DNA of 64,000 nucleotides from assembly GCF_005938655.1 (NCBI RefSeq), contig NZ_VCQT01000044.1:62001-126000 (forward strand), read 5' to 3'. The translations under genes and the position numbers were made by a program. This document shows positions 55,256 to 63,480 of the stretch, one piece after another; positions within the stretch are counted from its first letter, which is position 1, and every line of letters begins with the position of its first letter. This DNA comes from Alloalcanivorax gelatiniphagus. GTDB taxonomy: Bacteria; Pseudomonadota; Gammaproteobacteria; Pseudomonadales; Alcanivoracaceae. A model generated the notes under the pieces. It saw only the letters and a program-made list of their open reading frames with translations. It was not told the origin of the DNA and did no database searches.

Positions 55256-57132
55256 TATTCCAGGTAGGTGTAGCCGGCGAGCCCGTCGCGGATCTCACCG
55301 AGAAAGCGCTGGCGCTCATCGTCGCGCAGCTGCGATTGGTGGCAGCGCTGCTCCAGGGTGGCGAGCAACCGTTCCGGATCGAAATTCACATAGCGCAGCA
55401 CCGAACTCACGGTGTCGCCCTGGATCGCGTGGGTCAACTCGATCTCGCCGCTTGGGTTGAGATTCACATCCACCGAGTCGGTGTCGCCGAACAGATTGTG
55501 CATGTCGCCGAGGATTTCCTGGTAGGCCCCGACCATGAAGATGGCCAGATGGCCGTTCAGGGTTTCCGGCAACGGCAGGGTGGCCTCCACCCCTTCGCCG
55601 TCCACGTACTGGTCGATGCGGCCATCGGAGTCACAGGTAATGTCCTGCAGCACGCCGCGCCGGGTGGCGGGCTGGTCCAGACCGGACAGCGGCAGGATCG
55701 GGAACACCTGATCGATGCCCCACACATCCGGCACCGACTGGAACACGGAGAAGTTCACGAACAGCTTGTCCGCCAGCAGTTCGTTCAGCCGGTCGAGCAG
55801 GTCGCGCTGCTGGCGGCGGCGCGGATCGAGCCGGTCGCGCAGCGTCAGCAGGCCGTTGATATAGAGCTGTTCGCCGGCGGCGCGCCCACGGATGTCCAGT
55901 TCGCCGTTGAGATAGCGCCGGTGCAGGTCCTGCCAGGCCCCCACCAGTTCCGGGTGCACCTCCAGCAGATTGACGCCGCCGGCCTCCAGCAGGCCGTTCA
56001 GCCGCCACAGCTCGCGCAATTCGATGCAGGCATCGTCGCCGGGCTCCGCCACCGGCGCCGCCGACAGCCGCTCCTCATCGGTGATGTTGAGCAGCAGCAC
56101 CGCGTGGTGGGCGGTGAGCGCCCGGCCGGATTCGGAGATCAGGTGCGGCTCGGGCAGATCGTGGCGGGCGCACTGCTCGGTCAGGGTGTGGACGATGTGC
56201 CAGGCGTAGTCCGCCAGGTTGTAGTTCATCGAGCAGTAGGAGCGCGAGTGGGTGCCTTCATAGTCCACGCCCAGGCCGCCGCCCACGTCCACCGTGTCCA
56301 GGGCCGCGCCGAGGCCGCGCAATTCGGTGTAGTAGCGGGCCGCTTCGCGCATGCCCGCCTTGATGTCCTGGATATTGGCGATCTGCGAACCGAGGTGGAA
56401 GTGCAGCATGCGCAGGCAATCCAGCTTGCCGGCCCGGCGGCAGTGCTCCACCGCCTCGATCAGCTGCGGCGCGCTGAGCCCGAACTTGGACTTCTCGCCG
56501 CCGGTGTTCTGCCAGTTGCCCTTGCCGATGCTCATCAGCCGCACCCGCAGGCCGATGCGCGGGGCCACTTCCAGGGCTTCCGCCTCCTCCAGCAGCATGG
56601 GCAGCTCGGACAGCTTCTCCACCACGATCTGCACCTGAAAACCGAGCTTCTCGCCCATCAGTGCCAGCCGCAGGTACTCGCGGTCCTTGTAGCCGTTGCA
56701 GACCACCGTGTCGCCGGGATTGGAGAGCGCCAGCACCGCCAGCAGTTCCGGCTTGGAGCCGGCCTCCAGGCCGACCCGTTCGCCTTCCTCCCGGGCGCGC
56801 AGAATCTCGTGCACCACCCGGCGCTGCTGGTTGACCTTGATCGGGTACACCGGCGTGTAGTGGCCACGGTAGTTCTGATCCTGGATGGCATCGCGGAACG
56901 CCCCGGCCAGGCGTCGCACCCGGTCACGCAGAATGCCGGAGAAACGGGCCAGTACCGGGGTGCGCAGGCCGGCGGCGCGGCAGGCGGCGAGCACCGCCTC
57001 CAGGGTCGCCTCGCCGCCTTCGCCGCCCTGGGGACGGACCCGCAGATGGCCATCGGCGCCGATCCGGAAATAGCCGTCCCCCCAGCGATCCACGTTGTAG
57101 ATGGCGTCGAACGGGGTGGCGGTCTGACTCAT
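55255..57132 (-). CDS. speA: Biosynthetic arginine decarboxylase
   Basis: A 625-aa PLP enzyme turning arginine into agmatine, the first step to putrescine. The PLP-barrel stretch PVYPIKVNQQRRVVHEIL, the HFHLGSQI motif, DVGGGLGVDYEGTHS and the C-terminal domain are present. The ATG at 57132 has AAGGAAAG upstream. Divergent from speE; together they supply spermidine. Confidence 0.95.
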   Translation of the reverse strand: MSQTATPFDAIYNVDRWGDGYFRIGADGHLRVRPQGGEGGEATLEAVLAACRAAGLRTPVLARFSGILRDRVRRLAGAFRDAIQDQNYRGHYTPVYPIKVNQQRRVVHEILRAREEGERVGLEAGSKPELLAVLALSNPGDTVVCNGYKDREYLRLALMGEKLGFQVQIVVEKLSELPMLLEEAEALEVAPRIGLRVRLMSIGKGNWQNTGGEKSKFGLSAPQLIEAVEHCRRAGKLDCLRMLHFHLGSQIANIQDIKAGMREAARYYTELRGLGAALDTVDVGGGLGVDYEGTHSRSYCSMNYNLADYAWHIVHTLTEQCARHDLPEPHLISESGRALTAHHAVLLLNITDEERLSAAPVAEPGDDACIELRELWRLNGLLEAGGVNLLEVHPELVGAWQDLHRRYLNGELDIRGRAAGEQLYINGLLTLRDRLDPRRRQQRDLLDRLNELLADKLFVNFSVFQSVPDVWGIDQVFPILPLSGLDQPATRRGVLQDITCDSDGRIDQYVDGEGVEATLPLPETLNGHLAIFMVGAYQEILGDMHNLFGDTDSVDVNLNPSGEIELTHAIQGDTVSSVLRYVNFDPERLLATLEQRCHQSQLRDDERQRFLGEIRDGLAGYTYLE

Positions 57133-57258
57133 GGGCTTTCCTTCGGCGGCGGGTCTATGGGGTTGTGAAACGGATACCGGCATTATGCCTGCTCGGACGC
57201 TGGCAAATCATCCTTGCCACCGTACAATGCCGGTCTTTAACGCAGCGGATTTCTTGCC

Positions 57259-58116
57259 ATGGCTAACCAAGACGATAACTGGTTCATCGAACATTTCGAC
57301 TCCGCCGGCACCGCCTTCGGGCTGCGCCTGAAGGGCAAGCTGGAGGAGGCGCGCACCCCCTACCAGCACATCGAGATGTGGGACACCGAAACCTTCGGCT
57401 ACCTGATGACCATCGACGGCGCCACCATGCTGACCACCCGGGACAATTTTCTCTATCACGAGATGATGGCCCATCCGGCGCTGTTCAGCCACGCCGGCGC
57501 CCGCAATGTCCTGATCATCGGCGGTGGCGACTGTGGCACCCTGCGCGAGGTGCTGCGCCATGGCGGCGTGGCCAGCGCCATCCAGATCGATATCGACGAG
57601 CAGGTCACCCGCTTTTCAGAGAAGTACTTCCCGGAGCTGTGTGAATCCAACGACGATCCCCGCGCCGAGCTGCGCTTCGAGGACGGCGTCAAGTTCATGC
57701 AGGAGTGCGAGGCGGAGCGTTTCGACGTGATCATCGTCGATTCCACCGATCCGGTGGGCCCGGCGGAGGGACTGTTCAAGGCCGAGTTCTTCCGGCACTG
57801 CCACCGCGCCCTGGCGGACGGCGGCGTGCTGGTGCAGCAATCCGAGTCGCCGCTGCTGCACACCGATACCATTATCCGCGACCTGCACGACAATATGCGC
57901 GAGGCCGGTTTCAGCCACACCCGCACCCTGCCGTTCCCGCAGCCGGTCTATCCCAGCGGCTGGTGGAGCTGCACCCTGGCGGGCAAGAACCACGACGTGG
58001 GCGAGTTCCGCGCCAGCGATGCCGCCGGCCGCGACTTCGCCACCCGCTATTACAGCGCCGACATTCACAAGGCGGCGCTGGTGCTGCCGCCGTTCATGCA
58101 GGATGTTCTTCAGTAA
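57259..58116 (+). CDS. speE: Spermidine synthase
   Basis: A 285-aa aminopropyltransferase. Motifs GGGDCGTLREVLRH (binding decarboxylated SAM) and IIVDSTDPVGPAEGLF (catalytic Asp) are intact. It sits divergent from speA. The 3' end abuts a REP-like inverted repeat that includes part of its final codons. Confidence 0.95.
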   Translation: MANQDDNWFIEHFDSAGTAFGLRLKGKLEEARTPYQHIEMWDTETFGYLMTIDGATMLTTRDNFLYHEMMAHPALFSHAGARNVLIIGGGDCGTLREVLRHGGVASAIQIDIDEQVTRFSEKYFPELCESNDDPRAELRFEDGVKFMQECEAERFDVIIVDSTDPVGPAEGLFKAEFFRHCHRALADGGVLVQQSESPLLHTDTIIRDLHDNMREAGFSHTRTLPFPQPVYPSGWWSCTLAGKNHDVGEFRASDAAGRDFATRYYSADIHKAALVLPPFMQDVLQ

Positions 58117-58190
58117 TCGCGGCTGAAGCCGCTCCTACAAAACCCTGGGGGGGGGGTACGGGAATCCGTGGGAGCGGCTTCAGCCGCGAT
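58116..58190. repeat. REP-like inverted repeat with a 10-G run in the loop
   Basis: Left arm 58116-58135 and right arm 58171-58190 are perfect 20-bp reverse complements (core GGAGCGGCTTCAGCCGCGAT). The loop contains ten G in a row at 58147-58156, a slippage-prone tract. Confidence 0.9.
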
Positions 58191-58205
58191 CACCCGCCTG
58201 GCGGG

Positions 58206-58802
58206 TCAGATTGAGTAACCACTCAACGTCGCTTCAACAAAGTCCATCCGGTCCTGCCCGAAGAACATCTCCTCGCCGACAAAGAAGGTGGGCGCGCCGA
58301 ACACGCCGCGCGCCACCGCTTCCTCGGTGGTCGCCTTGAGCGCGTCCTTCACCGCCGGCGTCTGGGCGCGGGCCGCCCAGTGTTCCGCGTCCAGGCCGGC
58401 TTCCGCCAGGGTCCGGCCCAGCACCTCCGGGTCCGACAGGTCCCGCTCCCGCAACCACAATCCCTCGAACAGGGCCCGCAGCATGGTGTCGTGCTGGTCG
58501 CTGTCCAGCGCCGCCGTGGCCAGCCGCATGCACATCAGGGTGTTGACCGGAAAATGGGGGTTCATGGTCAGGGTGACGCCGTAGCACCGCGCGAAGCGCT
58601 GCATGTCGTGGCGGCTGTAGCGGCCCTTGGCCGGCACCGCCGCCGGTGAGGCATTGCCGGTGGCCTTGAACACCCCGCCCAGCAGCATCGGCCGGTAACG
58701 CAGGGTGGCGTCGGTGCGCGCCGCCAGGGCCGGCGCCTGGGTCCAGGCCAGGTAGGAGGCCGGGCTGCCCACGTCGAAGAAAAACTCCAGGGTCTGGCTC
58801 AT
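58206..58802 (-). CDS. 2-hydroxychromene-2-carboxylate isomerase/DsbA-family protein
   Basis: A 198-aa thioredoxin-fold protein of the NahD-like group: FFFDVGSPASYLAWTQAPALAAR, the helical insert, and GVFGAPTFFVGEEMFFGQDRMDFV. The first-position catalytic Ser replaces the CxxC Cys, as in GST-kappa/HCCA isomerases. It lies 29 bases after the SDR gene on the same strand. Confidence 0.9.
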   Translation of the reverse strand: MSQTLEFFFDVGSPASYLAWTQAPALAARTDATLRYRPMLLGGVFKATGNASPAAVPAKGRYSRHDMQRFARCYGVTLTMNPHFPVNTLMCMRLATAALDSDQHDTMLRALFEGLWLRERDLSDPEVLGRTLAEAGLDAEHWAARAQTPAVKDALKATTEEAVARGVFGAPTFFVGEEMFFGQDRMDFVEATLSGYSI

Positions 58803-58831
58803 CGGGTGTCCTCGCGGTTGGCGGTGGGGAG

Positions 58832-59557
58832 TCAGAAGGTTTCCATCCAGGGCCGCAGGTCCAGCTCGTGGGTCCAGGCGTCCCGGGGCTGGCTGTGCAG
58901 CATCCAGTATTGGTCGGCGATGTGCTCCGGATCGAGAATGCCGTCCCGGTCCTTGAGCGCGTAGCGGTCCGGAAAATTATCGCGGATAAAGGCGGTGTCG
59001 ATGGCACCGTCGATCACCGGATGGGCCACATGGATGCCCTCCGGGCCCAGCTCCCGCGCCAGGCTCTGGGCCAGGGCGCGCAGCGCGAACTTGGCGCCGG
59101 CGAAGGCGCTGAAGCCCTTGCCGCCGCGCAGCGACGCGGTGGCGCCGGTGAAGATCAGCGTGCCGCGCTGCCGTGGCACCATCACCCGCGCCGCTTCCCG
59201 GCCGGTCAGGAAGCCGGCGAAGGCGGCCATTTCCCAGACCTTGCGGTACACCCGGGCGCTGGTGTCGCGGATCGGAAAGTTCACATTGGCGCCAATGTTG
59301 AAGACCACCGCCTCCAGCGGCCCCACCTGCTCCTCGATGGTGTCGAACAGCGCCACCATCTGGGCTTCGTCGCGGGCATCGCAGCCGAAGCCCCGGGCCC
59401 GTCCGCCCTCGGCCTCGATGGCCGCCAGCAGCGGCGCCAGCGCCTCTTCATGGCGGCGGGTCACGCAGGCGGTGTAGCCCTCTCGGGCGAAGCGTCGGGC
59501 AATGGCGCCACCGGTGGCGTCACCGGCACCGATTACCAGCATGGCGGGGGCGGACAT
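58832..59557 (-). CDS. SDR-family protein with Tyr replaced by Phe
   Basis: A 241-aa Rossmann protein: LVIGAGDATGGAIARRF, then VVFNIGANVNFPI and the helix GKGFSAFAGAKFALRALAQSLAREL. At the usual YxxxK site the sequence is FAGAK, so the catalytic Tyr is missing while Lys remains. Either it uses another acid or it is a binding protein. Operon with the DsbA-like isomerase. Confidence 0.85.
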   Translation of the reverse strand: MSAPAMLVIGAGDATGGAIARRFAREGYTACVTRRHEEALAPLLAAIEAEGGRARGFGCDARDEAQMVALFDTIEEQVGPLEAVVFNIGANVNFPIRDTSARVYRKVWEMAAFAGFLTGREAARVMVPRQRGTLIFTGATASLRGGKGFSAFAGAKFALRALAQSLARELGPEGIHVAHPVIDGAIDTAFIRDNFPDRYALKDRDGILDPEHIADQYWMLHSQPRDAWTHELDLRPWMETF

Positions 59558-59647
59558 GGCGGTCTCCTGTGGGTATCCGGATGGTGGGTTCTTTTTTGGA
59601 ACCTGTCAAACCCGTACACTGGCACAAAGGATCAACTGGAGGCACCC

Positions 59648-60148
59648 GTGCGCTGGCAAGAACTGGATCAGCAACCCTGCTCCCTGGCACGCAGTCTCGC
59701 CGTGATCGGCGACCGCTGGACCTTACTGGTGCTGCGCGATTGCTTTCTGGGCGTGCGCCGCTTCGAACACTTTCAGAGCCGGCTGGGGGTAACCCGGCAT
59801 GTGCTCAGTGATCGTCTGCGCAAGCTGGTGGAAAACGGTGTACTGAAGAAAACGCCCTATCAGGAACGCCCGCGCCGCGAGGAATACCGGCTCACGGAAC
59901 AGGGGCTCGCCCTGCATCCGGTGATCGTGCACCTGGTGCAGTGGGGCGACCGCTATCTGGCCGACGGGCGCGGGGCGCCGCTGATTCATGAGCACCGTGA
60001 TTGTGGCGAGCGGTTTCAGGCACAACTTACCTGCACCGCCTGCGGTGAGGCGGTGGGGCCGCGGGACCTGCGGGTGCGGCAAAATCCGGCGTTTGGCGAT
60101 GAGGCTCTGGTGGAAGCCGGTGTTGACGTGGAAGACGTCAGCCGCTGA
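59648..60148 (+). CDS. HxlR-family transcriptional regulator
   Basis: A 166-aa regulator with a winged helix: LARSLAVIGDRWTLLVLRDCFLGVRRFEHFQSRLGVTRHVLSDRLRKL. GGAGG is five bases before the GTG. A C-terminal CTACGEAV Cys pair may bind a ligand or sense redox. It is divergent from the SDR/isomerase pair and likely controls it. Confidence 0.88.
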   Translation: MRWQELDQQPCSLARSLAVIGDRWTLLVLRDCFLGVRRFEHFQSRLGVTRHVLSDRLRKLVENGVLKKTPYQERPRREEYRLTEQGLALHPVIVHLVQWGDRYLADGRGAPLIHEHRDCGERFQAQLTCTACGEAVGPRDLRVRQNPAFGDEALVEAGVDVEDVSR

Positions 60149-60254
60149 CGATAATGGCCAGGGAACAGGCCAGCACACCGAGCACCACAACCAACAGCGC
60201 CCGACGCGTCACCGCATTCCAATCCACATGTGCCAGTTCTTTCGGCAAGCTCAC
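60138..60254 (-). CDS. Predicted 38-aa single-helix membrane protein
   Basis: A GTG-initiated frame too short for usual gene calls: MSLPKELAHVDWNAV, then TRRALLVVVLGVLACSLAI as a C-terminal helix. A G-run lies seven bases upstream. It overlaps the hxlR 3' end by 11 bases on the opposite strand. Upstream there is a TGTGA-N6-TCACA site. The function is unknown. Confidence 0.4.
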   Translation of the reverse strand: MSLPKELAHVDWNAVTRRALLVVVLGVLACSLAIIVSG

Positions 60255-60302
60255 TTTGGGTCCCCCCCGGGAATTTTTACGCATATTTTTTTACAGCCAA
60301 AA

Positions 60303-60318
60303 TGTGAAATTGTTCACA
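60303..60318. promoter_or_regulatory. Consensus CRP/Vfr box
   Basis: TGTGA-AATTGT-TCACA matches the CRP/Vfr consensus exactly. It lies upstream of the predicted small membrane protein, around 38-42 bases before a candidate minus-strand start, and 108 bases beyond the LysR stop. Confidence 0.65.
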
Positions 60319-60425
60319 ATTTTGATCCTGCTCCCGGGGCCGCCTTCACGCAATCAGGCGAAGGCGTGAAGCACTCGTCAAGGCACTACGAAGATATCGT
60401 CATCACCTTCCGCCGCCGGCGCCGC

Positions 60426-61352
60426 TCAGACGCCATCTTTCAAGTCATTGATTTGCTGCTCCGCCAGCATCGCCATCACCCGCTGACGCAACCAGCTGTG
60501 GCCCGGGTCGGCGCTCTGATCCCGGTGCCAGTAAAGATGCAGTTCCAGACCCGGCACCTCCGCCGGCAGGGGTTCCAGATGGCTGCCCGCCGGCGCCAGT
60601 TGCCGCGCCAGCAGCCCCGGCAGGGTGAGCAGCAGGTCGGTGCCCATCACCGTGGCCAGGGCCGCCATGTGGTGCTGGCAGCGCAGGCGGATATTGCGCC
60701 GGTAGCCCAGCCGTGAAAGACCGAAATCCTCCATCCCCGGGCCCTCCCGGCGGGACGACACCAGCACGTGCTGGGCGGCCAGATAGGCGGGCAGGTCCAG
60801 CTTGCCCACCAGCGGATGGCCCTGGCGCATCAGCACCACCAGCGGGCCGCTCATGATCGGCCGGTGCTCGATGGCCTCCGGCAGCGGCAGCAGAATATCG
60901 GCGGCCATGTCGAGCCGGCCGCTGGCCAGTTCGGTGGCCAGTTGCCGGCGCGCCACCGTCATCGATTGCAGCTTCACCCCCGGAGCCTCGTCCACCAGCC
61001 CGGCCAGCAACGGCGGCAGCAGGCAGCCTTCCAGGCCATCGCGCAGCCCCAGCACGAAGGTGCGCTCCGCCTCGTCCACATCGAAGCCGCCCTCGTCGCT
61101 GAGGCACCGCTGCAGGCCACCGAGGGCATGGCGCACCGGCGTGACCATGGCCCGGGCCCGGCTGGTGGGCACCATACGCGCGCCCTGGCGCACGAACAGC
61201 GGGTCGTCCAGCCGTTCCCGCAGGCGCCCCAGCGCATGGCTCACCGCCGGCTGGGTCAGGTTGAGCACCCGCGCGGCCCGGGTCAGGGAGCCCTCGGTGT
61301 AGATGGCGTCGAAGACCACGAACAGGTTCAGATCGAAGCGCGATACATGCAT
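60426..61352 (-). CDS. LysR-family transcriptional regulator
   Basis: A 308-aa regulator with the NahR/NodD-like start SRFDLNLFVVFDAIYTEGSLTRAARVLNLTQPAVSHALGRL and an effector domain. It is divergent from the histidine phosphatase/SDR pair, which it may control. The inducer is unknown. Confidence 0.92.
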   Translation of the reverse strand: MHVSRFDLNLFVVFDAIYTEGSLTRAARVLNLTQPAVSHALGRLRERLDDPLFVRQGARMVPTSRARAMVTPVRHALGGLQRCLSDEGGFDVDEAERTFVLGLRDGLEGCLLPPLLAGLVDEAPGVKLQSMTVARRQLATELASGRLDMAADILLPLPEAIEHRPIMSGPLVVLMRQGHPLVGKLDLPAYLAAQHVLVSSRREGPGMEDFGLSRLGYRRNIRLRCQHHMAALATVMGTDLLLTLPGLLARQLAPAGSHLEPLPAEVPGLELHLYWHRDQSADPGHSWLRQRVMAMLAEQQINDLKDGV

Positions 61353-61441
61353 GGGATTTATTCCAGATTATTTCCAAGATTCATTCGATTTATTCAAAAC
61401 CGCTCCCTAGCATGAGGTCAAGCAGCACATCAGGAGTCCTC

Positions 61442-62119
61442 ATGCCGGTTATCTACTTGATCCGTCACGGCCAGGCCAGCTTTGGCGCGGAGAATTACGA
61501 CGCCCTGTCGGATCTGGGTTGGGAACAGAGCCGGGTGCTGGGCCGCCATCTGCGCGAGCAGAACCTGGGCGCCCCCAGGGTGCTGTGCGGCGCCATGCGG
61601 CGGCACCGGGAAACCGCCGACGCCGCCCTCGGTGCCCTGGACCTGCCACGGGAATGGCACACTGATCCCGGCTTTAATGAGTATGATCACCAGAGCTTGA
61701 TGCAGGTGCACTGGCCGGAGTCCCGGGACCGGGCCGTGGTGGCGGGCTGGATGGCCGAACAGGCCCAGCCGCGCCGCGCCTTTCAGGCGCGCTTCGAGGA
61801 AGCACTGCGGCGCTGGCAACGGGGCGAGGATCAGTACCCGGAGAGCTGGCCGGCGTTCCGCGAGCGGGTGCTGGCGTCCCTTTACAGTCTGGGCAACGGC
61901 CTGGAGAAGGGCGACAGCGCTCTGGTGTTCACCTCCGGCGGCGCCATCAGCGTGGCGATCCAGCACCTGCTCGGGCTGGACGACGAAGCCCTGATCACCT
62001 TCAATCGGGGGCTGATCAATACCAGCGTAACGCGGTTGCTGGTGAACACCGGCCGGCTGCGGCTGGCCACGCTCAACGAGCACCTGCATCTGAGCGGAGA
62101 CCTGCTGACCTACCGCTAA
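61442..62119 (+). CDS. Histidine phosphatase superfamily protein
   Basis: A 225-aa phosphoglycerate mutase-like enzyme: the catalytic RHG (YLIRHGQASFG, His9), the Arg/Glu pocket, and the second His region (VFTSGGAISVAIQHLL), which has Gly-Gly where many members have His-Gly. The ATG at 61442 follows AGGAG. It is 13 bases before an SDR, so the two are cotranscribed. Confidence 0.85.
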   Translation: MPVIYLIRHGQASFGAENYDALSDLGWEQSRVLGRHLREQNLGAPRVLCGAMRRHRETADAALGALDLPREWHTDPGFNEYDHQSLMQVHWPESRDRAVVAGWMAEQAQPRRAFQARFEEALRRWQRGEDQYPESWPAFRERVLASLYSLGNGLEKGDSALVFTSGGAISVAIQHLLGLDDEALITFNRGLINTSVTRLLVNTGRLRLATLNEHLHLSGDLLTYR

Positions 62120-62132
62120 AGAGGATTGCCCG

Positions 62133-62885
62133 ATGACCACCCGCGCCAACATTCTGATCACCGGCGCCAGTTCCGGCCTGGGGGCCGGCATGGCCCGCCT
62201 GTTCGCCGCCAAGGGACGCAATCTGGCCCTGTGCGCCCGGCGCCTGGACCGGCTGGAAGCGCTGCGTGATGAACTGCTGGCGATCAACCCCGCCATCACC
62301 GTGGCGATCCAGCCGCTGGATGTGAACGATTACGACCGGGTGTTCGAGGTGTTCCAGGGCTTCCAGCGGGAGCTGGGCCGCCTGGACCGGGTGATCGTCA
62401 ATGCCGGCCTGGGCAAGGGCCAGCCGCTGGGCACCGGCTATTTCCACGCCAACCGGCAGACCGCCGAAACCAACTTCGTGGCGGCCCTGGCCCAGTGCGA
62501 GGCGGCCATGGAAATCTTCCGGGCCCAGAACGACGGCCATCTGGTAATGATGTCGTCGATGAGCGCCATGCGCGGCATGCGCAAGAACATCAACACCTAC
62601 GCCGCCACCAAAGCCGGCGTGGCCAGCCTGGCGGAAGGGTTGCGCATGGAGATGCTGGGCAAGCCGATCAAGGTGAGCACCATCTACCCCGGCTATATCC
62701 GCTCGGAAATCAACGAGAAGGTGGAGAAGGCGCCGTTCATGGTGGACACCGAGACCGGCTGCCGGGCCCTGGTGGCCGCCATCGAGAAGGAGCCGGCCAA
62801 GGCCTATGTGCCGTCCTGGCCCTGGGCGCCGCTGGGCTTCGCCATGCGGGTGCTGCCCCTGTCGCTGGTCCGCCGCATGACCTGA
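62133..62885 (+). CDS. Short-chain dehydrogenase/reductase
   Basis: A 250-aa SDR with ILITGASSGLGAGMARLFA, IVNAGLGKG, and the catalytic MSSMSAMRGMRKNINTYAATKAG (Ser, Tyr, Lys). The C-terminal hydrophobic end (FAMRVLPLSLVRRM) suggests membrane contact. AGAGGA precedes the ATG. Cotranscribed with the histidine phosphatase. Confidence 0.9.
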   Translation: MTTRANILITGASSGLGAGMARLFAAKGRNLALCARRLDRLEALRDELLAINPAITVAIQPLDVNDYDRVFEVFQGFQRELGRLDRVIVNAGLGKGQPLGTGYFHANRQTAETNFVAALAQCEAAMEIFRAQNDGHLVMMSSMSAMRGMRKNINTYAATKAGVASLAEGLRMEMLGKPIKVSTIYPGYIRSEINEKVEKAPFMVDTETGCRALVAAIEKEPAKAYVPSWPWAPLGFAMRVLPLSLVRRMT

Positions 62886-62895
62886 TGCCGGCCCA

Positions 62896-63407
62896 GTGCC
62901 ATCTTCATCGCGGCTGAAGCCGCTCCTACAACACCCCGACCTGCGCCGGCGACAAACCCTGTAGGAGCGACTTTAGTCGCGATCCGGGCGGTGCCATCTT
63001 CATCGCGGCTGAAGCCGCTCCTACAACACCCCGACCTGCGCCGGCGATAAACCCTGTAGGAGCGACTTTAGTCGCGATCCGGCCGGTGCCAACTTCATCG
63101 CGGCTGAAGCCGCTCCTACAACACACCCAACCTGCGCCGACGATAAACCCTGTAGGAGCGACTTTAGTCGCGATCCGGCCGGTGCCAACTTCTTCGCGGC
63201 TGAAGCCGCTCCTACAACACCCCGACCTGCGTCGGCGACAAACCCTGTAGGAGCGACTTTAGTCGCGATCCGGCCCGGTGCCATCTTCTTCGCGGCTGAA
63301 GCCGCTCCTACAACACACCCGACCTGGGTCGGCGATAAACCCTGTAGGAGCGACTTTAGTCGCGATCCCGGCGGTGCCAACTTCTTCGCGGCTGAAGCCG
63401 CTCCTAC
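62896..63407. repeat. Tandem array of 95-96-bp units made of paired REP palindromes
   Basis: Units begin with GTGCC at 62896, 62991, 63086, 63182, 63278 and a sixth partial at 63374. Each carries a GGCTGAAGCCGCTCCTACA palindrome and, inverted, a TGTAGGAGCGACTTTAGTCG palindrome, so it is a paired REP (BIME-like) unit. Both arms are well conserved; spacers vary at a few bases. Long frames through it on the minus strand are artefacts. Confidence 0.95.
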
Positions 63408-63429
63408 GGTAGTCCCGGCTTGCGGCCAT

Positions 63430-63453
63430 AAAAAAGGGCGCCCGAAGGCGCCC
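63430..63453 (-). terminator. Rho-independent terminator of the ammonium transporter gene
   Basis: On the minus strand: stem GGGCGCC/GGCGCCC, loop TTCG, then six T. It lies 28 bases beyond the stop at 63481. Confidence 0.9.
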
Positions 63454-63480
63454 AGCTTTGTTCCAAGGAAGGAAACAGAA

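Noticed and set aside
55336-57168. Long plus-strand frame opposite speA
   Set aside because: Shadow frame; speA has complete motifs and a good start on the other strand.
62926-63380. Open frames on the minus strand inside the repeat array
   Set aside because: They repeat a short protein motif (VGAASAA) because they read the REP units; no start signal or domain exists.
62896-63407. CRISPR-like tandem repeats
   Set aside because: The unit is 95-96 bp, spacers are nearly identical, repeats are palindromic pairs, and no cas genes lie nearby.
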